64,000 nucleotides of DNA from Typhlomys cinereus (Eukaryota; Chordata; Mammalia; Rodentia; Platacanthomyidae): contig JALPQD010000214.1 in the NCBI GenBank assembly GCA_023101885.1, positions 3,100,001-3,164,000 on the forward strand, in the 5' to 3' direction. The notes beneath the pieces are model-generated. The model saw only the letters and a program-made list of their open reading frames with translations. It searched no databases and had not been told where the DNA came from. The position numbers and the translations under genes are program-made. This document shows, in pieces, positions 1 through 12,474 of the stretch; within the stretch, counting starts at the first letter, position 1; every line of letters begins with the position of its first letter.

Positions 1-439
1 CAATGAGAAATGAGAGGGTAAGGGATAATGGGAGAATGTACACAGTATGAATATATATTTTCATTAAATATCTTTACATAATAGTATAGTACCATATAAA
101 TACATAGTATACAACGAAAACTAAAAAAAGCTATATGCAACTATATGGTAAATGTGACTTAAATTTAGTTTCTTCTTCCCATATATGTCTTAAATTTTAC
201 TAAATATTTTAAATGCTTTAAAGTATATGTGTGCGTATATTGTTTGCACTTTCCTTTTTCCTATGTTTCTCATTCAAAATTTTATTTGTGTGATTTAACT
301 GTAGTAACATGTGTAGTTTTAATTCATTCATTTGCTAATTCATTGAGTATTAGTCCACTTATATTTATCCAAAGCCATTATTCATTTACTCATTTTCCTG
401 GTGATATTTTATGAGGACGCTTACCTTTTTATTATTACA

Positions 440-900
440 TGCAATGCTGCTGTGATTATGAAAGAAAAGATTGATGGATTCAATTATGTTAAATGTGAAC
501 CACATAAAAATCTTCAGGAAATATAAAAGACAATGTGTGAAATTTATTTTCAGTACATATAATCATCAGAGGATTAGTATTCAGAATGAATAAAGGATTC
601 CTACAAATCAATAGAACAAATATAAAAACAACACAATTGGAAAAAGTTATGGGACAATTTACAGAAGATCAGAAAAAACCTGAGTGGCATATATGATATT
701 AGATGTTTCATCTCACTAGTAATAGAGAAAAATGTAAGTAAAACCTTCGGTAACTATGCCCATCACACTATAAAAGTGAAATAAAAATAAATAAACATAA
801 AAAAACATACTGCTCCCAAGTGCTAGTATACATGCAGATAAATAAAGCACATTTTAGCTGTTTCGGGAAGTTTAAATTGCTGCAATTATTTTGGAGAAAA
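440..900 (+). mobile_element. Ancient L1 fragment (ORF2 3' part)
   Basis: The phrases around 575-650 (rebuilt here only as a pattern: a framework of reads like 'attagtattcagaatgaataaagga...ctacaaatcaat') and 'cactagtaatagagaaaaatg' follow the typical 3' ORF2 wording of old mammalian L1s. Heavily decayed, no open frame. The preceding 250-440 may be an inverted piece of another L1. Confidence 0.6.
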
Positions 901-1282
901 AAATTGACAGTAAAGTTAAAGGTAAGAATATCTGTATGATAGAAACACTCTTAACCCAGACAACTGGAGGGATGCGTCTTTCCCAGCTAACATTCATCTG
1001 TAAGAAGATTGGTCATGCAAGTAATGCTAATTTTAAAATTGGAAAGATTTAGTTATCTCTATATTTAGTTCATCACTATGTGTTGAGATGTGTGTGTTGT
1101 TTTGTTTTGTCTCTGGAGATTGCAGGTTGGATCTTGCAATCTTGGATCTAGTGTTCTGCCACAGTTAAGATATTTGAGAAAGATACAGAACAGCACTTGA
1201 AATCTGAGTCAAATTAGGGTTTTTTCTATTTTGTGTGTGTTAACATAAATTTTAACTATCAGCAAACATACCTAAAGGTTTT

Positions 1283-1525
1283 GTCTTTCTTTTCTTTTCT
1301 TTTCTTTTCTTTTCTTTTCTTTTCTTTTCTTTTCTTTTCTTTTTTCTTTTCTTTTCTTTCTCTCTCTCTCCTCCCTCCCTCCCTCCCTCCCTCCCTCCCT
1401 CCCTCCTTCCTTCCTTCCTTCCTTCCTTCCTTCCTTCCTTCCTTCCTTCCTTCCTTCCTTCCTTCCTTCCTTTCTTCGTTCCTTCCTTCGTTCCTTCCTT
1501 CCTTCCTTTCTTTCTTTTCTATTCT
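1283..1525. repeat. Compound polypyrimidine repeat (TTTTC)n-(CCCT)n-(TTCC)n
   Basis: About 240 bp of nearly pure pyrimidine on the plus strand: TTTTC pentamers, then CCCT tetramers, then TTCC tetramers with a few substitutions. The apparent open frames here (Ser/Phe/Pro- or Lys/Glu-rich) are artefacts of the repeat. Confidence 0.97.
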
Positions 1526-2089
1526 TCTTTTCTCTTTCTTGTGTATTATTCTCTGCTATGTGATGTGATTGGATTGAAGGAAGCACAGCAGTGCTGCTTA
1601 TTACTTTTAACTTTTTAAAGATTGCTCAAATACTCTTATAAATGTCTCTATCTCACAAAGTAGCTTCCAGCTTTTCAGGAAACTTTCCCTTATCTGGATT
1701 ATATGGCCCTGCTTCTTTCATCTGTGCCTTGTCTTGACCAGGAAAGATGCTCCATAAAAAGTGGTTGATAGTGATTCCTGATAGTTCTTATCTGCCAATC
1801 TCCTGGGCTGTCATCTGGAAAGAGATGAGACATTAAAGGCATCCATTTAGTCACTAGCAGGAAATGAATACACGGATACAGAATGGCTTATGAAATTACA
1901 AAGTGCAAACGAGACTAATTCCCTGAAGTTCCATCTTCTAGTTTCTGAGATACAGAGGAAGTATGAAAAAGAAACATGAGAAAGAAATAGGAGAAAAGGC
2001 GTTTCTGCAGTCCTCTGTGAGTACTGATAACCCTGCTCTGGGAAATAACCTGCTCAGGGAAAATAAAATATGCTTTTAAAAAGCTTTTC

Positions 2090-2240
2090 CAAGGCGTGGT
2101 AGTACACATCTATAGTCCAATAATTCCAACACTTGTGAGGGCAGGAGAATAGCAAGTCAAGGTTATCCTGGGCTAAGTAGTGAGTAAGAGGCCAGCTTGG
2201 GCTCTAGGAGACCCTGTAACGACAACAACAGCAACAACAA
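2090..2240 (+). mobile_element. B1-type SINE
   Basis: 7SL-derived wording in order: GGCGTGGTAGTACACATC, a decayed CCAGCACT-like box, GGCAGGAGAATAGCAAGTCAAGG, then AGACCCTGT and a CAACAA-rich tail. Diverged from consensus. Confidence 0.8.
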
Positions 2241-2245
2241 AGCCA

Positions 2246-5200
2246 CTTACTTTTTTTCCCCTTTAGACCAGAGAGTAATATTGACATCATTAATCTCTCA
2301 GGCAATATCATATATATTTCAAAAAGCCAAACTAATGAACACACTTTTTTTCAGTTGGAAAACTAGATTTTAATCTGATAAATCCTTTTTAATCATTTAG
2401 AGAGTGTAGTTTTCATGCCATGAAACCTGACAACAATAAGAAACATCGCGGGCAAGCTGTGCCCTACTGTTGTTATTTATATTCCATGGTTTCATTATTT
2501 ATGTATATTTTTTTCTAAATTCTTGAGAAAAATATCTCTAACTGTAGTCACATGAGTTTGTTGCTTGATAAAACTATCCCTGCCTGTACCATGCCTGGTT
2601 CTACAAACATTACTAACTGACTTTTTTTACCTGCTCATGGAGGAAGGAGGAGAAACAGGGTGGGGCTCAGATACGTGTTTCTTCTCCTGATCTTCCCATC
2701 AAGCAAACTCCTAAGACTTAAGTGGTGGCCATCAGCATCAAAAACAAAAATCAGTTAACTTCTTTGTGAGCAATTCTGATAACAGGTGGCCAATCCGTGC
2801 AAGCCACACCTTCAGAGATCTTACATTTTGGGAGACTGTTCACCACCCACTGTGACTTCTATTGCCCTTTGGGACTCCTTGAAGTCCTGGAATGGAGGGA
2901 AAGTGGATTCCAGTATATTAAGTGTTACCATCACTGCAGAAGCAGAATGGGCTCCACTGAGCATTAAGTTGAGGTGTCAAGATTAATGATACTATTCACA
3001 TGCAGGAGACATGGAATGCTTATTCCTGACATAATGAGGTATTCTGGGACAAGCAAGGCTTGGGAGACTGCAGGAAAGAGCCTAGAACGTATTTTTTTGT
3101 AGTGGTTAGTGGATGTGACTAGGGTAAGTTTTCTTGCACACAAACAGTTCATAGTTTGAGTCCTCCAAGGACCAGAGGAAAAAGTATCCAGTTTATTTCA
3201 TTTACGTTCCTAGATGTGGAGTAGAAAGGAAGATGTAAAAGTCACCTCATGTCACTCTCTTACACCATGAGTTCTCTTGGTTCTATCAGGCAACCTTTTA
3301 TTGTTTAGATAAGGGAGGTTATAAAAATAAGTTGTTTCCTTTACCAAAAAGGGATATAAATATCACTCACATTTCATGTACAGAGCACATTAACTGATTG
3401 CTTCTTAAATTTGGGCTCCGTTTCTGCAAATTGTAACATTATGCAATTCATTTTAGATATTCATTAGTTAGTTTCATACTTAGAGTTTCCAAGTAAAGTT
3501 AAAACATAATATTGCCTCATTTTTGGTTCCTAATAATCTTATTCACAGACTCCTCAAGAAGGTAGAAGATGGTATTAACAGAAAAAAAATAAGAGTGCTT
3601 CTTTCAACTAAAAAGAGATAAGCATGAGTATTGTGCCAGCTAGATACAGGAGCCTTTGGGAACCTATGTGAACAACTATTTAAGAAAAAACCCCACAACC
3701 AATCCTGCAGGAAATTATTTAATTACTATGAGACATGCCAATCCATGGTAAGTAAGACCCTTTCCTAGCCAGTGGATAGCATGAAAGAACTGGCATACAC
3801 ATGCATTCTGGCAATTGGGAAAGTTCACCCTCTCTCAGATCTTTTTGTGGATACGGAGTGGTCAGTTCTCTTGGCTCTTGTTTAAATGAACTTCCCTGCC
3901 ATGCTGATGAGCTGTAATCAAGAGACATCAGAAAGAACATACTGCTTGTTCCCCCACATTGTTTTGGTCCTGTGGTTATAGCTGCAACAGAAGTGTAACT
4001 GCACCAGGTATTTTTCCTTGAAGACATGTACTTTTGAAAGTATAGAAAATGCAACTAAATCATCAGTTGGGGACTACCCTACTCTTTCAGACCTAGAAGA
4101 AATGGATATACATTTTTTTGTGAGTTACCAACAGCAGAAGTGAGGATGGAACTATCATAACATAAATATATTTAATACATAATGGTCTTACGGTCGGTAT
4201 GTCTCATGGACTCTCATGGCAATCTCATGGACCTTCATATGAAACTGCCTTTTCTTCAGTTTCCAGTCTTTCATTCCACATATTTTTCATACAAAGAATA
4301 AGCTACTGCCAAAGAGACATGCTTACTAGCATCGGCTTAGAGCAAGATCTTCATTCTTAGCTCTATTGATAATTTGGACTGATCATTCTTTCACATGGAT
4401 GAGTAGTCCTACATATTTAGGGATTTAGAAACACCTTGGCATCTACCCATGAAGTGACATTAGCAACTCTCTTCCCATCCCAAGCTATGACAACTAAATA
4501 GAATCTGGGTTGAGACCTGCTGCTCAGCTGCTGCTCAGCTTGGAGTCTTGACGACAAGGGCAAGGCAGGAGGAAAAACTGTGGGATAGATATGTTGGAGT
4601 GTGGCAAAGACCTCTGGTTTAAGAAAAACCAGTCACTCAACTGCGGAGGCACCCTTCTACAGTGTTTCATTGAATGGTACCCCCAAAACATTTTCTGTGT
4701 CCATGAATCCTGGAGTTAACCCAATCGTGCAATGACAGTGGCCTGTTCAATATACAATCCCCCTTCCAGCCTCAGTAACAGACTTAGGCACGGACCTCTT
4801 AAGATAATGAGCCCAGACAGAGCTAAAAGGTGTACAGATTTCATTTTCTGTTCTTCTTGCCTTATTGTTCATGCTTCTGTGCTTTCTTTGACTCTTTCCA
4901 ACCACATCTGCCCACAGGTTCTCTTGCATTCATTGGCTTCCAGTAGAAAAACAATCAAAGTTCACTGGGGGTCATTGGGAATTTTGGTAATGAGTCTGAT
5001 GAGGGGCCAATAGAAGACTGACTCTCTAGTCCTGGAAACACAGGTCTGAGAAGACTTGGGAGGTGGCATTAACTCATGTACAGATTTATACATGTCAGTG
5101 ACTCTGCCAAATAGTGTTTTGTATGTTGTGCTGGTATCATATTTACAAAGCAGATTTAGAGAAGTTCAGGAAGTTTCCCAGTGCTAAACAAGTAAAGGTG

Positions 5201-7898
5201 ATGTGGGAATTAGACAGAGTTTGTGCTCCTAACTGCTTTTCTTTGAAATGGACTCTAAAATTGGATCAGGTATGTAATCACTTTCTGTATCCACTTTTTT
5301 TTTGACATAGTGAATTAGGGGTGTTTATTTTATGAAATGGAAACAAAGTTGTGATTTAAATGTGAAATATCCTTCACTGGGCATGTTTGACACTTTGCCA
5401 GCTCACAGTACTGTTTGGGTAGATTTTCGATATTTTGGAGCTGGGGTCTTGTTGATAGAAGAACATTGATGAAATGCAGGCTTTAAAGCTTAATAACCCA
5501 ACCACATCGCCTGTTTCTTTTAAATACATGTTTTCTTTGCTGGCTGATATGTGTTCCTCACTGTCAAGGTCCCAAGTCCATCTTGAGCCTTATGCCAAAA
5601 TAATAAACTCTGTTTCCCATATATTCTTTGTTCAAACATTTCCTTGTAGCAATATGTAAAGTAGCTAACAGTTTAATAGCAGTAATATTGAGATGACAAT
5701 ACTCATTTTTAAAATTATTCACAGGAAAATATTTTTATTTTCTTACATATTTTATGACCAACAGCAAACAATATCTGCAGCATTATAGCACCAGAAATGT
5801 TTAATTCAATAATATTTGAGAAGTGGAAAGGAGGTTTACTAAAAGTAAATGTGACTTTATCATAATTCATAATGTCTAAAACTGAGATTATAGTGTGTGT
5901 GTTTCATTCTTCCATGTGTTGTGACTGTTAGTTTCAGGTGTCGTGTATCCATTCCTTAGGCTGGCTTTGCTTGTTCTGACTGATGCAATAGAGACAGAAG
6001 AACTGAACCTGGAGCTGTGTTCTAACTTCAGTACCCTGGGAGTGACTTGGAAAACCAGCAGGATCAGTCTTCTCTCAGCTAAGATGGATATATCACATCA
6101 AGGGAAATTACATAAGGGTAGAGAGTGAGGCCAGATCAGATTTGAGATAGAGAGAATTACAGAGTTGCTAAAGTTTCAAACAGGAAGGTAAGCAAGTCTA
6201 GAGCTAGTAGAATACAGAAATGCATAGTAGGGAAGGCACAGAATGGCGGAGGTGAGGAGTCTCTTTGGAATGCTGGAGTGCTTTCAGCCTCGTGCCTTGA
6301 ATCTGGCTGCCCCTGACATCTATACATGACTAGGGAAAGCCAAGGACTGGACCAACCCTACCCACTTATTCCAGCTTCTCTCACTCATAGAAACATGACA
6401 GGACCCAGGTCTTTTGGGTGACAACCACAAAACATAAACAGAAAGGCAGAGATCTCCCCACCTTCTGCAAAGCCAACTTACTAGATAAGGTCTGGCAAGA
6501 GGAAGAAAGTTTTTAATTACTCCAGCATGTGATTAGAGAAACCAAAAGCAAAATAAAGCACTTTTATGCTTCCAAAAGGAGAAGTTCATCTTCAAGTAAT
6601 ACCTTAAATAGATCAAATTTCCATCGTGAAAACCGAGCAAGTCCTTATTTAAAGGATGCTGACTGAGCTGAATTTTGAAAGTGGCCTAAAAGAAAGAACA
6701 GAGTCGATATAAGAGAGCTTTGTAGGATTCTGGTTAGGTGGTCGCGGGCACAACAACACATGTTAGCAGGAGCCAGAATGTGATCCCAGACACAAGAGAT
6801 GGAAATTACTAGAAATAGAAAAGGGAAGTAATAGTCAGAGTGGGCACACCAGTTTCAAAAATGTATTTTTTAACTTTAAACATTTGAGGGCCTCAACTTT
6901 GATTAGGTTCTTTACATTTTGCATCTATAATCACATTTCTCCACCAAAGTTAATGTTTTAGTATGTTATTTTCTTTTTTATTAGTTTACCTCTCTTTCTG
7001 TCTGCCTATTGAGCATGGTGACATCAACCCAAGTGACTTGAACTAAAAATTTCCCTGTAAAATATCCTTGCCAATTTTCAGAGAATCCATTTCTTTTTCC
7101 AGAGCGAAAACATCCTTTAGCAGGAATAGAAGGCTGTTATGCAACAAAACTTCTTAAAGATGATATATTATAGCATCAGTTCACCAAATACCAGTTCAGC
7201 TCTGGGTTTTGTGCACAAAGAATGTAAGAAAATAGTTCCATGGTGGCAATAAAAACTTGAAGCATTTTGCACTTAACTATTAAACAGATTTGCAGCAATT
7301 TAGGCAGAATATCAAATGTGAAAGCCAGCATTATACATGAATAAATACTCTTCAAGACAAGTCACTCTGCAGACCTCGTCTGATGCTTGGTTAATGGAAA
7401 CATTTAGTAAATGCTCATGCTGAGAGAGATGTTTCATTAATATCATGTCACTGGAAGCTTCACAGTCTGAAAAATGGCTCCTGGAGCATTCTAGGGAATT
7501 GATATGTACAAATGAAAAGAACAAGATTAATGCAGGCTGTCCACAATCTCCTTTGTCAAGGATTTGTCTGGCTGGACAGAATGTCATGGGGTGGGCTGAG
7601 AAAAGGGTAGAAGACACAACATGTGGGGAACGGTGTTACTTGAAGGCAAACGTGGAGAAGCAAGGGTCTAGGTCAAGGGTGAGCACCGCAGCGGGTGACA
7701 GGAGCATATGCACATCTGGAGAGTTCTGTCCTCAGAGTAAGGGGGTTGCTGAGTGTGGCCTTGCCTAGGTCTTCAGAGAAACTTCTTTTCATTAGCAGCC
7801 TGCTCAGATCACAGTACTTCCCAGACACTTTCAAAAATGTATTCTTTAACCTTAAACATGAAATAGTTGCAGTATATAAATGTAGCAGTTATTCTTCT
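2246..7898. other. Intergenic DNA, no gene recognised
   Basis: AT-rich unique-looking DNA. Open frames here are short, lack family resemblance and have no supporting context. I see no clear SINE or L1, although old decayed repeats are likely. Confidence 0.6.
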
Positions 7899-8245
7899 CT
7901 GTCGTAGTGAGACATCACTGAACTCAAGCAACTTTTAGGGAGAAAGGGAGATTTACTCAGCTTACAGTTCCAGAGGGGAGATACAGTCCATTATGGTGGA
8001 AAAGGTACGGTTGGCTGCCAGAAACTGGAGGTATGTCCACCAAGGAGACTGAGAGAGCTACAAACTGCAAGAACCTACTTCTCCTGGAAGGAGGTTGAGG
8101 CTAATTAACCTCAAGGTCCCCCCCCCATGATGTAGTGTCCTCCATCAATATTCTACCTTTTAAAGATGCCAGGACCTCTCAAACAACTAAAGATTCAAAT
8201 GTATGAGCATGGGAAGGATAATTCACATTTCAATCTATGACAACA
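7899..8245 (-). mobile_element. MaLR-like LTR fragment
   Basis: Contains the 'gggagatttactcagcttacagttcc' type phrase followed by 'agaggggaga', also seen at 17.7, 31.1 and 37.7 kb. The shared wording across four sites shows a dispersed LTR family read in reverse. Ends are not defined. Confidence 0.55.
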
Positions 8246-8442
8246 AATAAAACTGAGAAGTTAGTAAAGAATTAAACGTTAAAAGTGACATAATATACAC
8301 ACGGTCAAGACGAAGCTCCAGAGAAGCACCTACCTAATCCCATGCTTACTCTCGCCGCTTGTGTTTTATTTCTGTGCTACGTGCCACCATTCATACATCA
8401 CACAGAGGGTCATTTCATGTTTTTAAAAATCTCCTTGAGGAA

Positions 8443-8899
8443 TGTATTAGTCAGGTTCTCTAGAGATGCAGAATTACACAATGGATATATAGGGAATGTA
8501 TTGAGTTGGTTTACAGATATGGCCTCGGTAGTCCAGCGACAGCTGCCCGTAGCTGCTCAGTTCATTAGTCAAGCGGGTGACGGCTGAAGGCTGGAGAATT
8601 CCTGAGTCTTAGTCTAGTCAATGACTCAGAGGGTTGGAGACCAGAGGGTCGAAGAAACCTGGCGGCCGGAAGGAAGAGAGATTCCTAGCACAGCTGCAGT
8701 AAGCATCTCTTCTCTTTGGTGGCTCCTTTTTATAAGGTCCAGTACTGGGAGGATCCTATGAGATCTTTGGAGGTTCTGATAGGATCTAGGATGGGTATAA
8801 TCCTTTCAAGTAGTCTCAGTTGATCTTTCCAGGTGTGGTCTCAGCCTATTTTAGTTAATACCAGGTGTGTCAAGTTGACACCCAGGCTTAACTATCACA
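8443..8899 (-). mobile_element. Solo MaLR-like LTR
   Basis: Begins TGTATTAGTCAGG and ends AACTATCACA, with near-matching 5-bp flanks (aggaa / agtaa), as expected of ERV3/MaLR insertions. The right third (aggtgtgtcaagttgacacc) is shared with the LTR at 17656-18079. Confidence 0.65.
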
Positions 8900-9429
8900 A
8901 GTAATGTACTCTCTGCAAGGCTCGCTTTTTCTTCATTAACATTATGTTCTTGTAATGGAGCCATGTAAGGAATTTAAAAACAATTTTTTTCTTCATCTTC
9001 CTGGGGTTGATGGTCCATGTATTTTCCTATGTTAAACATCAGAAATTAGAAATCCTGGATCATAGAAATTGTGTTATCTGGAACATACTAGATACTTGTA
9101 TTGAAGGGAAGTTGCTATTTTATAGAGAACACCTGACTGGTAGCTTCCCTTTCATTTTTGTAGTCTTACACAGTAAACATAGTATTCAATGACATTGAAT
9201 TTATTGCTCTTTCCTTGCAGGCTTCCAAAATTTCTCATTTTTGCCCAGCAAGAACACAGGGGAGGAAGAGAGAGGTCTTCAGCTTCTGGGGAGTCTCTGC
9301 TCCCAACTCAGACCCCAACATACTGAGTATTTCCCCTCACAGTGTCCATCCCAGACCCCCAGAAGGGGAGGGGCTTAGGGAGCCCTACTCTCTCACTTAC
9401 CATCAATAGAGTTCACTGCACCCCCCAAA

Positions 9430-9711
9430 AAATCTTCATTTTTGTTTATGTGTGTCTCTCTGTGTATGCCAGTGTGCATCAGAGGGCACTGTGCGTGCTT
9501 GTGGAGGCCCAGAGTGACTCCAGAAATCACCCTGGATTGTGTTACCTTCTCTTTGCTTTGCTCTGGACTTTCCCAGGCTCCTTCTTCCAGGATCAGAAGT
9601 ACAGGCCACCTCCATTTCCACCTGGTGTTTTTACATGGGATCCAGGATTTGAACTCAAGGCCTTCTGCTTTAGAGGCAGAGAATTAACCCCTGAACCATG
9701 TCTCCAGCCCA
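9430..9711 (-). mobile_element. Long tRNA-headed SINE (CA-tail family)
   Basis: On the minus strand it starts GGGCTGGAGACATGGTTCAGG (tRNA-like head with an A-box), continues through the family's core GGAGCCTGGGAAA-like segment and ends in a TG/CA-rich tail. Nearly full length. Confidence 0.8.
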
Positions 9712-10004
9712 CAGATTTTCTTCTTAAATTTAAAGTTTTGATTTTTCCAATCATATTTAGCCTATTTAGAATGTATCATTTCATATAACGGGAATTATCA
9801 ATTAAACATTTTTTTGTCTGGATGACCTACTGTTCCAACACAATTGTTGGAGTCCATTCTCCCTCTACCTCTAATTGGATGTGACCTATTTTTATTTGTC
9901 GGTGGGTTTTCTACCAATGTTTGGTTTACATGCTTGTCTATTCCAAGCTAATGCAGTGAGATATTTTTACTTTAACTTTACAACACATCTTGACAGCAGA
10001 AATT

Positions 10005-10160
10005 TATTTTATTTTATTTTGTTATTTTTGCATGTGTATCTTTGTGTGTGTGTGTGTCTGTATGTATCAGCAGGCATTGTGTGTGCCCGTGGAGGACTGA
10101 GGGTGATGTCAGGAATCACAATGGATTGCACTACTTCCTTTTTGCTTTTTCCCAAAATCC
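10005..10160 (-). mobile_element. CA-tail SINE, 3' fragment
   Basis: Contains the tail part only: (TG)n, then 'cagcaggcattgtgtgtgcc', 'ggaggactgagggtga' and 'ggattgca'. The tRNA-like head is missing. Confidence 0.65.
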
Positions 10161-10239
10161 ACCTTTCAACTGAGTGCCTTGAAATTTATCCAGTCAAGTT
10201 GAAAACATGCCCATACTGAAAAAAAAAATTCCATGAAGA

Positions 10240-10640
10240 AACTGTATTAATTTTCAAAAGCTGGGATCAACTATTGATTGGTCCTTCAAAGGGTGAGTAT
10301 ATTAAAAGGAATTGACACAACAGTTTAAATGTTGCTGATCCATAAGCAGAAATAAGCCAACAAGCCACAAAAAGGCATAAAAGAAACTAAAGACCATCTT
10401 TTTAGGTCAAAAAAGCCAAGCTGAAAAGTCTACATATTGTGTGATCTCACCTATTATGTATATATGACTATATCTATGTATGACTTCTGGAAAAGGGAAA
10501 ACATGATAATATTAAAAGTCAATGGTTGCCACATGTTGGGGAGAAGGCTAAGTGGAATGAATAAAAGGTTAATGGAAAAGTAACTTTCAGAAGGAAGTAA
10601 TGGGATTGCTTATTGAACTGTGTATTAATCATCTTTTTGC
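10240..10640 (+). mobile_element. Ancient L1 3' UTR fragment
   Basis: The order 'tctacatattgtgtgatctcacc...tatgact...ttctggaaaagg...aaaacatgataatattaaaag...caatggttgcca' is the signature wording of old L1M 3' ends. No coding capacity. Confidence 0.65.
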
Positions 10641-10724
10641 CACTTTAAGAAAATGCCTAATGTAAGCTACTTATGAACAAAAAAGTTCATTATGTTTACA
10701 TTTGTAATATTTTATTACATTTAT

Positions 10725-10945
10725 TTGTTTACACATGTGCATGTGTGTGTACATGTATTCATGCATGTGTGTGCTGTGTATGTGCCTGAGTGTGTGTATG
10801 TGTGTGTGTAAACATGCTATGGTGTACATGTAGATGTTAGAGGACAGCTTGTGGGAATCAGTGCTCTCCTTCCATCAGTAGGTTCCCGGGGTTGAACTCA
10901 TGTCATCACACTTGGTTTACCTACTTAGCCATTTTTTTTGGTCTG
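10725..10945 (-). mobile_element. B3/B2-type SINE
   Basis: The TG-rich start followed by 'gttagaggacagcttgtggg', 'tctccttccatcagtaggttc' and 'ggggttgaactcatgtcatc' matches the B3 SINE in reverse orientation. Confidence 0.75.
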
Positions 10946-11474
10946 TCGCTTATGGTATATGAGATTCAAGAGGCAAACATTATTTTTTTGGGCCCAAAAA
11001 ATTATGCTGTATCCGTAATGTAGCAGATCTGAAAATGGTGCCAAACATAACAGGAAGGAAAACATTGCGGATCAGGTACTTAAGAAAAGTGCCTGGCTAT
11101 CCCGTGATGCGCCCTTCACTTTATATATATCTGACCAGTTTGGCTTTTTCTAATCTTGTTTCAGAAATAGACCTTCTGTTCTCTGCCCAGTGAACAACAT
11201 CATCTTACCTAGGGACATCAAGAAAAGCCACTAGCTGGGAATAATATTTTCAGAATTTCGGTTATCTAGAGGAGAGAAAGGACCCTTATGAATAAATCAT
11301 CAAAAGAATCTAATTTAATAGAGGAAATTAGGAAAATTAATTATTTAACCATGCTGCTTAACACTGTAGAGCAACATGTGAAGCTGGAAGAAAGACTGAT
11401 AAAACTAAAGCTTCCAGTGACATAGTAGTGATAAGAGTGAATTCAAACAGACTCTATTGAAAAATAGATTTTAT

Positions 11475-11990
11475 TATTTATATGACCAGACTTTATGAAT
11501 CAGCCATTCTACTTCCACATAGACATTCTTGGGAAACTCAGCACACACTAGGAGGCAGCTGCTAGAATGTTAATAACAATATTTTCCATAAACGAAAAAG
11601 TGCCAGAAACTTCAAATGTTTGTAGAGAGTAAATGCATAGATAAGTATGGAACGCTCATATAGTAACATTCTATCCTACAGGGAAAAAAAAATCAGCTTC
11701 AGAATATCTGTCATTTTGAGATGATCTCAAAGGCATAAACTTGAACAAATGGAGTGAGTTACAAAAGATTATAATATTCCATGTAAATGTCCAACAGAAG
11801 GTCTCAAGGGTCATAAAGACAAAACAAAACAAAAACAAAAACAAAGCCAGATAAGTTTGCAAATGAGTGCGACAATGATCACCCACGAGAGGATAAAGGG
11901 GATGGAATGTTCAGTCATAGAACCACTTCTGGGGATGGCGATGTTCTATTTCTTGGCCTGAATACAAGACTCATGGTGTTCCTTTTCTAT
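11475..11990 (+). mobile_element. Ancient L1 fragment (ORF2 end / 3' UTR)
   Basis: Phrases around the 'cagccattctacttccac' and 'gccagaaacttcaaatgtt' positions follow the conserved end of L1 ORF2 (island of homology only). Strongly decayed. Confidence 0.55.
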
Positions 11991-12384
11991 CATTGCTCTT
12001 AGTGTATGCCCTTGCAAGTTATATTTTATAATTCTGACAAAGCCACTGTAGATGAAGAAGTAACTCCCGTCAGAGTTAAGGCATATAACTTGCTCTTCAT
12101 GCTATTAATTTTGCTCTTTCATTTCAGCTGATCTTCCCACTCAGCAGACTCCTGCTTCGCTATGCATTGCCAGAGTTCAGTTGTCTCCTTGGCTCCTTTG
12201 TGCTCCACTCACATGCCACATTCTGTGAGCCTACACAAGAAGCAACCTTCCTTGTTCCTGGAGAATAGTAAAATGCCATGCTTTCTCGAGTACAAATTTG
12301 GTTTCTAGATAAGCAAGAATTGTGTAACTTAATAAGTAACTTATTATATAAGCTCATCTTAAAATAGATTTTATTTATCAATTT

Positions 12385-12455
12385 GGGATGTGGGCAGATG
12401 TATGCAGAGGTCAGAGGACATCTTTCAGGAGTCAGTTTTGACCTTCTACTCTTTT
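12385..12455 (-). mobile_element. B3-type SINE fragment
   Basis: Contains 'gcagaggtcagaggacatc' and 'ggagtcagttttgac', the tail half of a B3 element. Adjoins L1 3' UTR sequence. Confidence 0.5.
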
Positions 12456-12474
12456 GTAGATATATTTTTTCATT

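Noticed and set aside
1233..1586. Open frames on both strands of 104-111 codons, Ser/Phe/Pro or Lys/Glu rich
   Set aside because: They are translations of the pyrimidine microsatellite and have no other support.
9200..9420. Possible exon after a TTCCTTGCAG acceptor-like site
   Set aside because: No matching donor, no protein resemblance, and the frame soon enters a SINE.
9342..9788. 148-codon frame
   Set aside because: Most of it is the antisense of a CA-tail SINE (9430-9711).
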